DNA of 64,000 nt from Coix lacryma-jobi var. lacryma-jobi (taxonomy: Eukaryota; Streptophyta; Magnoliopsida; Poales; Poaceae). This document shows positions 23,391 to 34,356 of this stretch, one piece after another (positions within the stretch are counted from its first letter, which is position 1; every line of letters starts with the position of its first letter). Position numbers and translations under genes: made by a program. Below the pieces are notes generated by a model. The model made no database searches and was not told the origin of the DNA. It was given only the letters and a program-made list of their open reading frames with translations. The stretch lies in assembly GCA_009763385.1 (NCBI GenBank), contig CM019823.1, forward strand, positions 93,073,104 to 93,137,103, in the 5' to 3' direction.

Positions 23391-25380
23391 TGTTGACATC
23401 TCTTAGTATCACTTCAGATAACGGTGCCCGAAATGTAGATAGACAAATCTAACAACATTACCTTTAATGCTAGGCTGTCACCACTAGCAGTGACACTAGA
23501 GACGTGGATTGTATTTATGATCATGCCCTTATAAAATATGAAATGAGATTATCCACAAGCGAACAGATAAAATACATCCGATGTAGCATTTCACCTAGGA
23601 GAGTCTTCAAGGTATCGTTATTTATATTGTTGCCTACCACCTCTAAGTTAAGTGAGTGACAAGAGATAAACATCTACAAACTATAACACACACATGTATG
23701 ATTTGGATAAGAGCTCCACTAGATCTCCTCAACACATGAATCAATTATATATGATAAATAAGATAAATAAGATAGAACAGAGTAAACCGTAAGAGTTCCA
23801 ACAGAGCATTCCCATCCAAGGTTAGATTATAACTAGAACTAGAAAGAGACAGATTAACTTCCTAATATGGTTCTAACTATAGGTCATAGACTACATCAAT
23901 TAGTGCAATTATGTTTAGCAATCATCATTAGAATAACTTATATTTATACGAAGGAGACATCACGCATGGAGGATCAGATCTAGAGTCTATCCCCTCCGGG
24001 TGACCAGGTCTTGGCCTATATTCGGGGAGTGGGCTACATAGGAATCAACGAGGCTATAAGAGTCACCCTCGCGAACTACCACTTGCTGGCCCAGAATATA
24101 GGATGCATTCGCAGGTAAACAACGTATAAGCACCACACTTACACAATGTTGACCACTCACCCCGCGATCGACAGAATGAGCGCTATACGAACAAGAGCAT
24201 AAACATAAAGATACCCTAGCTTTGATAGACATATAATCAAAGTAGACGATGAACATTATAATTATGAACACGAAATAGTAACAAGTCATGACAAGTATCA
24301 ACTATAACAAGAACTAGAAGATGAATAAGAACTAGATGAACAATTAGAAGTAGATTAGAAGCACTAGGATGAACTAGAAAAGTAATTAGAACTAGATTAG
24401 AACACAGAGATGAACTCGATGGATTAGAAGATGAACTAGAAGACAATTAGAACACAAGATGATGAACTAGAAGACAATTAGATAAATAGAAGAACAAAGT
24501 TGATACAAGAGAGAAGTTACAAGGCTAATTACCTAGCCTCCTCTTGACTAGATTCGGAATCCGAGCTTCCCTCGACTCTTCTAATTCTATTCTAGCTACG
24601 CCCTTGGATGGTGGAGCTCTTGGTTGTCTAGGCTACCTCTAAACTAAATGACTGATCTACGAAGTGATGATTTGGTTATGCCTCCAGGAGGGGGGTCTAG
24701 GGTTTCTTATATAGCCTGGTGGGATGAACCACAACCCTCGGATCAAACCGACCTTGAACAATGGTTGAGATACATCGAAGAGGTCGATTAGGTCACGTTC
24801 CACGAAGACAGGTCGTGGAGGAGGCAGGTCTAGGCCGGCTGGCCTGGGGGTGGGGCCGGCCGGCCCCACCTGGCATTCTCCAGGTGCTTGCTTCACCAAG
24901 TTGTCTTCTGGGACCTTCGTTATTCTCCTAGAGTCCTTCTTCGATTGGTTTGCGCAATGATTTGTGGCATGGTTGGATTCCTTGTCGTCATCTTCCTGTC
25001 TGGTCCCTGGATTAATCTGGTATTCTATAGCTGATGGAATCTTGTCTGTTACAGCCCTGATCTTGTATGGATAATGCTTCTAGAGGGTTCCAGAGTCTTC
25101 CAAGTCGTATTCATCGAGAACTCTCGCTCCGGGGCTCCAAATATGGCAAGTGATATGTCTGTTTTGATTGTCTCGACGAGCTCGTCACAACGGTGTGCTC
25201 TGATTCTTCACTTGAGATACTTTCTTATGATGAAATATTGAATATCCTGCAAAACAAGTGAGAACAACACAACTCATGTAACTCGTTAGAATCGAACCCA
25301 ATAGCTATACTCTTTGGATCATTGCGGGTCATTTATGAGGTTAGTTGATGGTTTAAAATAGGAGTTATCTACCATCAACA
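23391..25380 (-). repeat. Athila-like 3' LTR
   Basis: 1990 bp. It includes a degenerate run of 'gaactagaa'-type repeats at about 24300-24480. A PBS-like block (ggtgcccgaaatg, 23423-23435) lies just inside the terminus. Confidence 0.8.
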
Positions 25381-26210
25381 AGTTCCCCCAAGCTTAACCT
25401 TTGCTAGTCCCTTAGCAAACATTAGATGAAAATATTATGATGGATCAGGAGTTGCTACTATGCTTTCACGCCTCAAAAGTACACTAGTGTTCAAACAAAA
25501 ATTTTCCTCTGAATTAGAATCAATCGTTTCAACTTTCAAACTTACCTCTTACCTTCAACTATGGTGCTTGTAGCTTTCACTTGGGTCTTGAGCAATTTGA
25601 AAAGCAGAACGATCAGGTTAAACACTATGTCTCAAGTTCTTTGATCTACCTTCATTCTAGAGTTTTGTAAGATTTTCAAAATAAAACTCAGAGATTCCTT
25701 CATATGATCCTTTCAAGTCTCTCACTTGTGGTATTTATGGATTCTCCCCAAGGCAGTGAATGTTGTGCCTTCTCTCACCCTATAACTAATAAGCTTTTGT
25801 GGAGTTCATAGGTGGGAGTCAACCTGTATATACTTACATAGCATATATTGCATAGTCAAAGCATGGATCTAGAGAAACTTGGCATACAATCAAATCAAGA
25901 TGTGCATGTGTGTGGACCTATATGTGGAATGGATGTGTATGGTTGAATAGTGGTGGTAAATATGTGAGGGTGAAAAACACAATGATGCCGATGTAAACAT
26001 AATGATGGATAATGGGTGTAGACCTTTTGCTTACTTTACTCCTTATGAAGATACTTCTCTCTTTTCTGACTCCTGCTAGAGATAATATGGGCTATCATCT
26101 TTTTCTCTCTCTCTTTTTCAGGTGGGTATCGAAATACCCCTAATTCTAGTGTTGGACACTTCTCCATTTTTACTTTTCTCTTTCTCTCTCTTTTTTTAAG
26201 ATAACTTTCT

Positions 26211-26290
26211 TGTTGACATCTCTTAGCATCACTTCACACAACGGCGCCAGAAATGCTTGTTGACATCTCTTAGCATCACTTCAGATAACT
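26211..26290 (-). repeat. Ectopic duplicated LTR-end/PBS junction
   Basis: The LTR terminus TGTTGACATCTCTTAG occurs at 26211 and again at 26258. Between them lies 'acggcgccagaaatgct', which on the minus strand is the PBS start (TGGCGCCGT). It lies inside the internal region, about 5 kb from the true PBS. Confidence 0.75.
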
Positions 26291-27062
26291 CTTGCATAGC
26301 CCATGCGTCTTTTGTAGCATAATGTTTTAAAGAAATAACAATAATGAATTGGAGCATTTTTGAATGGCAATGAAGGCATAAAAGGTCACATGGATGAAGA
26401 GAATATTTTTGGTTGTTCACTCCCAGGATAGAAATAAAACATTTTTGAGTGGATCTAAATGGAAGGCATGTTGTTGCGTACTCCAAGTATAGAAGCAGCA
26501 TATATGGGTGGAGTGTACAGTGATCTTGATTTTAACTATATGACGAGTCTCTAAGGGTCAACATGATTTGACAACACTCAATGCATATGCAAGCAGTAAA
26601 TATAAAGAGTGGACTTCCTAGTCTATCAGACATGTATATAAGGTTGTGGTAGGAATTTCAAACACTCATCATAGAGGATCTCAATATGTAGCATTTTTAA
26701 GTTTTCAAAAGATAAATCTCCAGAACTCTAGTATCACTAGGAACAAGATAAATAGCAGTTCAACCTTTTCATATCATACTCGTCAAACACCTAAACTTAG
26801 GTCAAAACTTTTGCAATCCACAAGTTTCAAATTTAAAGCAAATTTTCATGTTGAAACAATCTTATCCAAAAATCGGGAAAATTAAAGACTGAACACTAGG
26901 CACTTGAAAAGAATTACGGTAGAGCAACTATTCATCATCTCCATACAAATTAATTTTATTTTCCTAGAGCTCAATTATTCAGGGCAAGCTTTTATTCTAT
27001 ATCATCATTGTTCTTTTATTGACTCTAATATTAAACACACACTCTAAGATATAATATAAAGA

Positions 27063-27112
<50 letters not shown>
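27063..27112. repeat. (AAT)n microsatellite
   Basis: About 16 uninterrupted AAT/TAA triplets. Confidence 0.95.
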
Positions 27113-28037
27113 GACATGCCTTAATAATGAAGATAACGGGGTGCGAGTCCCCCAAGCTAATCTCTTCGATAGCGTCGAGCCTTCATATCCCGAATATTTT
27201 TGTTGTTTTCTTTTTAAGGGTGAGCCTTCATGTGCTCACATATTTTTGGGGTTTTTGTTTTTAAGAGTGAGCCTTCATGTGATCATATATTTTTGGTATT
27301 TTCTGTTGTTATAAAATTTGAAAATATATAGATATATTACCTTGAATAACGAGGGAGCCTTTTCCCCCAAGCTAGATGCTTATGTGTTCATTCTTTTGGT
27401 AGGTAGATGTACTCCACTCCTCTGGTCTTTAATGGGAAGTTGTTATTTTAGTCTCTCCAGAGTGGATGAAGTTATCTGGCCTTCTCTTGATTCCTGCTAA
27501 ACTCAAATAGACAACAAAACTCGTGGAACTTATTAAGCGTTAGTGGTGAAACCATTTATGTCTTCTCGAGCCTTATAGATGTTTAAGCAAGCATGATTCA
27601 ACAAGAGTTTAATATTTTTTTGGATTTTCTATTTTTATATATGCAGATGCAAAAAGCAAGAAACATTTTTTTGTGCCTCCACAGTAAAAACTTGAATATT
27701 CACATGGGGCTTTAAGAGTTTTTCTTTTTAGATGCAATATGATAATGCAATATGATTATTTTTATTTTCTTTTTCCAATGCAATGCAGAAATTAAAATGC
27801 TTAAGGATAGAGTATGATGATGCAATTATTAAATATGATGATGCAAGCAATTATTAAAAATCAAATATGAGAAATATGCAGAAAAGTAAATATGAGGATA
27901 ACTACCGATTTTTACCTTTTGGTGAAGGTTCGGATATTAAGGTCCGACGAACCGGACCTTCCCTTGGTTCAGACCTCCCAAGGTGTGTCAGACGTTTGAA
28001 AAGTTGTTTCTGATTGTACCTCTTTAGGTGCTGACTT

Positions 28038-28575
28038 TTACTTCCATACTTTCTTGGTCTGAGTCTTTACTTCCCGTGGTTCACTGTCTTGAGGTGTCTC
28101 TTCTTCTTTCCTTTCTAGGATAGTGTCACTAGCTTCTTCTTTGTGATTGACCTCTCTATTCTTGATGGCTTGTCTTCTTTGGCGTCGAGAGCGGCGTCTT
28201 TTACATCTACTCTTCTTGGGTGCCTCATTGGGTATGTAGTTGATGAAGTAGCATCGTACCTTCTCTCCAGGAAAGTGAAAATGGATTTCCCCTTGCTTCA
28301 TGTAGATGATTGCACTTGTAGTGTACAGGAACGGTCTTCCTAGGATGAGGTGGACATCATCGTCTTCTCCCATATCGTGAACCAAGAAGTTTGTGAGGAC
28401 TTCATGACCTCTAATTCTGACTATGAGGTCTTCCATTATTCCTTCCGGAAATCGGAATGTTTGGTCTGCTAGTTGTACCTGCAAGTATGTTGGGCACAAT
28501 GGTGTATCACGAAATAAATGTTTATATGTTACCGTAGACATGATGTTGACACTTGAGCCGATGTCGCAAAACGTG
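28038..28575 (-). pseudogene. Second retropepsin-like domain of the Athila-like element
   Basis: The minus frame has the protease flap and active-site context DIGSSVNIM (about 28535-28565), then VQLADQTFRFPEGIMED, and the C-terminal signature LILGRPFLYTTSAIIY. It aligns with the first domain along its whole length but has diverged. After it come a basic stretch (SRCKRRRSRRQRRQ) and a stop at 28038. A frame break separates it from upstream sequence. It is a retropepsin (aspartic protease, dimeric in the family) duplicated within one element. Confidence 0.7.
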
Positions 28576-28897
28576 TTGTAGAAGGTACTCTCTTGATCAT
28601 GCAGTCAATGGTAGGTACTCATGGATCGTACATCTTCTCAAGGTGTAGTGGAGGAAGAGTGGGATCTTCTGATGGTTCAACAATGTTGACCATCCATACT
28701 GGTTCTTGTTCTTATGGCTTCGTCTTGTTCCTCCTCCTTCTATTGTTGTTTTTCTTCTTCGAGACAGCAGGTGCATACTCGTACTCATATGGCGACTAAG
28801 GGTGTACACGAGTCTTGAGTGTGTGATTCTTGAAACTAAACTCCTTCCCATTGTTGATCGTGAAGCAGATCTTGGCGCATTCGCTGTAGATGATGGC

Positions 28898-29347
28898 TTA
28901 AGTTGTACTTAAGAATGGTCTTCCCAAAATGATGAGTGCTCTTTCATCCCCTCCTATTTCCACAATCACGAAATCTACTAGGATAGGTGTGTGTCCAACT
29001 TGTACTTGAACATCTTCAAGGATTCCCTTGGGGTAGCACAGTGTCTGATCTGCAAGCTGCAAACACATGGTTGTGTACAACAATGGTTCACCATGAATTT
29101 TCTCATATATTACCTTAGGCATAATGTTGACACTTGCTCCAAGATCACAGATGACTTCGTCAAAGGTATGGGGTCCAATGGTGATAGGGATGATAGGTCT
29201 CCCTGGATCTCCTTTCTTCTCGGGCAGATTCTCATCTCCCCATCCTCTATACTTTGGCCTTCGCGGAGCTATGAAGTAATCCCCTGCATTGAAAATGTCT
29301 ACAAGATTTGCAGTTTCTAATTCTTCCAGATTCCCCGGAATCTTCAC
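28898..29347 (-). pseudogene. First retropepsin-like domain (Athila gag-pro)
   Basis: The frame includes YFIAPRRPKYRGWGDE, the active site CDLGASVNIMPKVIY, LQLADQTLCYPKG, and the signature LIILGRPFLSTT. It stops with TAA at 28898-28900, where relatives continue with Arg or Lys into 'AIID'. The protease would process the gag precursor in a virus-like particle. The order gag, then PR, fits Athila. Confidence 0.75.
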
Positions 29348-29374
29348 TAAAGCGGCTAGCTAAGAAGTTTGTGA

Positions 29375-30634
29375 TTATATCATCTTATTAAAGCTAAGTT
29401 GATTCTTAATAGCAGAAATAAAGCTTTCCATTCTATTATTAATGGTTTCAAGTATTTTATCATTGGATGCTATGTTTCTGGACATATTATCAATAACTTT
29501 ATTTTGATTAACAATCATTTCTCTTAAATGCGGTTGGTTGAAGTTATTATCTTGGTAGTTACCTGAGTAGTTACCTTGGTAGTTGGGCCTCTGTTGCTGA
29601 TTCCATCCTTGATTCTGTTGAGGACGATAGTTGTTGTTGTTGTTGTTGTTGATGTAGTTCACATCGTCTTGGACTTCAGGGCAGTTGCTTCCTGTGTGGC
29701 CAGTGCCTCCATATTCTTCACAAGTCATGCGGGAATCGTGGATGTGCATGACTTCCTTCTTCTCATGGTGTCGTTCGTCAAGCTTCTTTATGAGTAGGTC
29801 CATCTGAGCAGACAACATGTCTACTTTTTTGAGTTGATGCATTCATCCTCTCTTCTTCGGTTGAGTGCGTTCTTCGTTCCATCCTTGGTTGGAAGCTATC
29901 TTCTCAATAAGAGTTGTTGCCTCTCGAATAGTGAGTGACAAGAACGATCCTCAAGCAGCTGCATCGATATTGTCACGGGCACTCAAAGTGAGCCCATGGT
30001 AGAATGTCTGCATAAGTAACCAATTCTCCATCCCGTGGTGTGGGCATTCTGATATGTTATCTTGAAAGCGTTCCCATGCCTCAGGGACAGATTCATCATA
30101 CTACTGCTGAAAACTTGAAATCTTTGCTCGTAGGGCATTTGTCTTGCCTATGGGAAACAACTTTGCTAGGAAAGCAGTGGAGCAGATCTCCCATGTAGTG
30201 TTTTTGTCTTTGTTGGCGTAGAACCATTTCTTCGTTCTTCCCAAAAGTGAGAATGGGAATAGGTGGAGGTATATGGCATCCTTAGTGACTCCTTTGATAG
30301 TGGAAGTGCTGCAGATCTCCAGGAAGTGATGGAGATGGGCACTCGCGTCTTCATGTGCTTTCCCACACAACTAATTGGCTTGCACCATGCTGATCAGAGA
30401 TGGCTTGAGTTTGAATCCCTCGGTTCCCACATTGACTGTTGGTCCGGTCCTGATGTTGGTAGTGGTTGGCGCAGAGAAAACATGGAGAGTCTTGTCAGCC
30501 ATGTCTTCTAACACTGGTGTTGAGCTTCTTGCTAACGTGGTTGGAGATTTCTTGAGCTTGGCTTTGACTTTGGCTTTTTGGATCAAAACTTCAGGATCGT
30601 CAACGTAATTTTCCGATCGATCAAATCCAGTCAT
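29375..30634 (-). pseudogene. Athila-like gag
   Basis: Blocks in order: a start-like Met (MTGFDRSENYVDD), the retrotransposon gag domain (HLHHFLEICSTSTIKGV, LFPFSLLGRTKKWF, WEICSTAFLAKLFP), WERFQDNISECPHHG, a single knuckle-like CEEYGGTGHTGSNC (first CX2C altered to CX2Y), and a low-complexity Asn/Gln tract (NNNNNNNYRPQQNQGW). Several stops interrupt it (30371, 30101, about 29844). It packages element RNA in the family; this copy is defective. Confidence 0.75.
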
Positions 30635-30886
30635 ACATCACCCTACAATAAGATATTCAATAAATAGACAAAGGACAGGGTGATCCTATTTGAGTGAAGA
30701 TCAATAGTGTGTCTCGATTATCATAAACATGTGTGTAGAGTTTTTCCTAGGTATTCAACTTATATCCTATTATCTCCTGGTGTTCTCTTAGAAACTTAGA
30801 AAACTAGGTGAGATGGCTCTGGCAATGGGATTTCCTTATGGGATTTCCCAAACAACGAGGGATGTGCTTTTGGAATTACACATTTA

Positions 30887-30906
30887 GTTTCCTGGCAACG
30901 GTGCCA
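30887..30906 (-). other. Primer binding site (tRNA-Asp type)
   Basis: On the minus strand TGGCACCGTTGCCAGGAAAC, eight bases after the LTR end. It differs from the Athila consensus (TGGCGCCGTTGCCGGGGAAC) at three positions. Confidence 0.7.
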
Positions 30907-30914
30907 GAAATGCT

Positions 30915-32849
30915 TGTGGACATCTCTTAGCACCACTTCAGATAACGGCCTCCGAAATGTAGGTAGACAAATCTAACAGCATTACCTTTAACGCTAGGCT
31001 GTCACCACTAGCAGCGACACTAGACACGTGGATTGTATAAAATATGAAATGATATTATCCGCAAGCGCACAGATAAAATACATCTCCTGTAGCATTTCAC
31101 CTAGGAGAGTCTCCAAGGTATCGTTATTTATGTTGTTGCCAACCACCTCTAAGTTCACAGACTGACAGAAGATAAACATCTACAAACTATAACACACACA
31201 TGTATGATTATGATAAGAGTTCCACTAGATCTACTCAACACAGGAATCAATCATATATGATAATTAAGATAGAACAGAGTAAACCGTAAGAGTTCCAACA
31301 GAGCATTCCTATCCAAGGTTAGATCATAACTAGAACTAGAAAGAGACATATTAACTTCCTAATATGGTTCTAACTATAGGTCATAGACTACGTCAATTAG
31401 TGGAATTATGTTTAGCAATCATGGTTAGAATAATTTATATTTATACGTAGGAGACATCACGTAAGGAGGATCAGATCCAGAGTCTATCCCCTCCGGGTGA
31501 CCAAGTCTTACATGGCCTATATTCGGGGAGTGGGCTATATAGGAATCAACAAGGCTATAAGAGTCACCCTCGCGAACTACCACTTGCTGGCCCGGAATAT
31601 AGGGTGCATTCATAGGTAAACAACGTATAAGCACCACACTTACACGATGTTGACCACTCACCTCGAGGTCGACAGAATGAACGCTATACGAACAAGAGCA
31701 TAAACATAAAGATACCCTAGCTATGCTAGACATATAATCAAAGTAGACGATGAACATTATAATTATGAACACGAAATAGTAACAAGTCATGACAAGTATC
31801 AACTAGAACAAGAACTAGAATATGAATAAGAACTAGATGAACAATTAGAAGTAGATTAGAAGCACTAGGATGAACTAGAAAAGTAATTAGAACTAGATTA
31901 GAACACATAGATGAACTAGATGGATTAGAAGATGAACTAGAACACAAGATGATGAACTATAAGACAATTAGACAAATAGAAGAACAAAGTTGAAACAAGA
32001 GAGAAGTTACAAGGCTAATTACCTAGCCTCCTCTTGACTAGATTCGGAATCCGAGCTTCCCTCGACTCTTCGAATTCTATTCTAGCTACGCCCTTGGATG
32101 GTGGAGCTCTTGGTTGTCTAGGCTACCTCTAAACTAAATGATTGATCTATGAAGCGATGATCTGGTTATGCCTCCAGGAGGGGGGTCTGGGTTTCTTATA
32201 TAGCCCGGTGGGATGAACCACGGCACTCGGATCAAACCGACCTTGAACAATGGTCGAGATACGTCGAAGAGGTCGTTTAGCTCACGTTCCACGAAGACAG
32301 GTCGTGGAGGAGGCAAGCCCAGGTTGGCCGGCCCCACCTGGCATCCTCTAGGTGCTTGCTTCACCGAGTTCTCTTCTGGGACCTTCCTTATTCTCCTAGA
32401 GTCCTTGTTCGATTGATTTCCGCAACGAGTCGTGACGTTGTTGGATTCCTTGTCATCATCTTCCTGTCTGGTCCCTGGAGAAATCTGGTATTCTGTAGCT
32501 GATGGAATCCTGTCTATTACACCCCTGATCTTTGTATGTATAATGCTTCTATAGGGTTCTAGAGTCTTCCAAGTCGTATTCATCGAGAACTCTCGCTCCG
32601 GGGCTCCAAATATGGCAAGTGATATGTCCGTTTCGATTGTCTCGACGAGCTCATCACAACGGTGTGCTATGATTCTTCACTTGAGATACTTTCTTATGAT
32701 AAAATATTGAATATCCTGCAAAACAATTAAGAACAACACAACTCGTGGAACTCGTTAGAATCAAACCCTATAGCTACATTCTTTGGATCATTGCGGGTCA
32801 TTTATGAGGTTAGTTGACGATTTAAAATAGGAGTTATCTACCGTCAACA
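30915..32849 (-). repeat. Athila-like 5' LTR
   Basis: 1935 bp, similar throughout to 23391-25380. It starts TGTGGACATC and ends ACCGTCAACA. The sequence resumes with CACTA coding at 32850. Confidence 0.8.
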
Positions 32850-33046
32850 GAGGCCTGGATGGAGGCCCAAGCTAACCAGATGGCGGACCTCATCACTTTC
32901 ATGGCCTCCCAGGATATGCAGGTGCCCGCGGCGCTCATGGCTCCTCCACTGCCGTCTCAGAACGTGGAAGCTACTCTTATGAGTATGGATACCTCAGGGT
33001 TTCGTTTCTACATTTGCTTGTCTGACACATACGTCTACCTTTTCTA
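32850..33046 (+). pseudogene. C-terminal exon of the Transposase_24 pseudogene
   Basis: The open frame EAWMEAQANQMADLITFMASQDMQVPAALMAPPLPSQ is typical of the helical, Gln/Met-rich end of this CACTA protein. It reads on to TAG at 33045-33047. That TAG coincides with an intron-like 'ttttctag' acceptor, after which a Pro/Gly-rich frame (PPSAGSTNPHAPGWNTPDG) continues. It is separated from its upstream exon by the nested insertion. Confidence 0.6.
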
Positions 33047-33744
33047 GCCTCCGTCGGCGGGTTCGACCAACCCGCACGCACCTGGATGGAACACGCCCGA
33101 TGGTCAAGGCGGCTCTCTTTCTCCTTCTCCGGGATGGCCATGGCCAGGGCTGGCCACGAGTGCGTTTAGAGTGTCGGCTCTAGTAGATTGTGAACTTTAG
33201 ATTGAGAACTTATCATATTTCAATGACTAATAACTTATGATGGTTTATTATCGTGTTCATATATTGTGATCAATGTGTATATGTGTGGTGAATGTGGTAT
33301 TTGATGATATATATGTGATGAATGTGATATGTATATGTGATGAAATGAAAAATTAAAAGAAAAAAATTTGGCCCACTTTGACGAGTGTGGCTCTCGTCAA
33401 AGGGGGTCTTTGCCGAGTGCAATGGTCAATGCACTCCACAAAAGCTAGGAAACAAGGCTGCTTTGCCTGGTGCAGTGGGCGTCTAGGGTTTGTCGAGAGC
33501 TTGTCCAGCTTGGCCGTCGGCAAAGATTTTTTTATAAAAAATAAAAATGCTTTGTCGAGAGTCAGCTAGGTGGGCTCTCGGGCCCTTGGCAAAGCCTTTG
33601 CCTAGAGCTCAATAAATGGCTCTCTGCAAAGGCTTCTTTGCTGATAGGACTTTCGTCGAGCTTCCTTTGTCGAGGCGCTCGGCAAACCCTTTGCCGGGGG
33701 CCGAATAGGCTTTGCCGAGCGCCTAGCAGCCGTCTCCAATAGTG
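32850..33744 (+). mobile_element. CACTA transposon, right part with terminal repeat
   Basis: It continues the Transposase_24 frame (MEAQANQMADLITFMASQ) and then a Pro/Ser-rich tail. From about 33370 it has subterminal 'tttgccgag' repeats in both orientations. It ends in CCAATAGTG at 33744. The reverse complement, CACTATTGGAGACGGCTGC, is a CACTA terminal repeat. The right flank reads AGA, the expected 3-bp target duplication, but the left end is lost. Confidence 0.8.
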
Positions 33745-34140
33745 AGACACTCACAATCATAGGCATGGGAGGGGTAACAGTGCCAAAGAAAAGCTGCCTG
33801 ATATTCAGACAATGAATGTTGGCCTGGTCGACAGTGAAGCAGCATTACAATCGTTGTGTTTGTTTGAGCTACTCTACTAGCTTAAATCCGTACAAACCAG
33901 TTGTAGAACAGTATTTTTATTTCACAGAACCACGAAAGAAACTGGCCAGGCAGAGATCTGAGCTCGAGACACTCAGAATCATAGGTCTGGGAGGGGTAAG
34001 AGCGCCAAGAAAAGCTGTCTAATATTCAGACAATGAATGTTGGCCTGCTCGGCAGTGGAGCAGCGATACAACGCTGTGTTCGTTTGAGCTACTCTGCTAG
34101 CTTTAATCCGTATAAACCAGCTGACGAACAGTGTTTTTCT
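33744..34140. repeat. Diverged tandem duplication 3' of the ADH-like gene
   Basis: A unit starting 'gagacactca.aatcatagg' and including 'atattcagacaatgaatg' occurs at 33744-33910 and again at 33966-34136. Sequence drift is moderate. The CACTA element is inserted at the edge of the first copy. I see no gene in 33745-34311. Confidence 0.75.
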
Positions 34141-34311
34141 AAAAAAAATCAGCTATATGAATCAGCCGAATTGGCTCGACTTATAGCTCAAGTGAACGGA
34201 CCCGATCCAGAATAATTGTCATTTTGTATTCTTTGCATTTGTTTTACGAGATATACCTGAACAACATGAGGATTATTAAACAGGAGTACTAGGGAAAACA
34301 TTCCTTCTACA

Positions 34312-34317
34312 TTTATT
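34312..34317 (-). terminator. Polyadenylation signal of the ADH-like gene
   Basis: AATAAA on the minus strand, 40 bases past the stop codon, in an AT-rich context. Confidence 0.55.
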
Positions 34318-34356
34318 TTGGTACTAAAATCAAAACTGTTCCTCAGGTATGGTCGA

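Larger units (their letters stand above)
25381..28037 (-). other. Non-coding 3' internal region of the Athila-like element
   Basis: 2.6 kb of AT-rich sequence with no supported gene. It starts (minus end) at the polypurine tract. It also holds two polypurine-like tracts (27145-27160 and 27361-27376), a 47-bp direct duplication of the LTR-end/PBS junction at 26211-26290, and an (AAT)n microsatellite. Small open frames (for example 26646-26885) have no recognisable domain. Confidence 0.6.
23391..32849 (-). mobile_element. Athila-like non-autonomous LTR element with two protease domains
   Basis: LTRs lie at 23391-25380 and 30915-32849, bounded by TGTTGA and TCAACA (TGTGGA in the right copy). 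On the minus strand the PBS is TGGCACCGTTGCCAGGAAAC (30906 to 30887), close to the tRNA-Asp PBS of Athila elements. The polypurine tract AAGCTTGGGGGAACT lies directly before the 3' LTR at 25381. Coding comprises gag and two retropepsin-like domains, with no RT, RNase H or integrase. No target duplication is found (CGCAA left, GAGGC right). Confidence 0.75.

Noticed and set aside
23386..32854. Target duplication around the first Athila-like element
   Set aside because: The flanking five bases are CGCAA and GAGGC, which do not match even with shifted borders.
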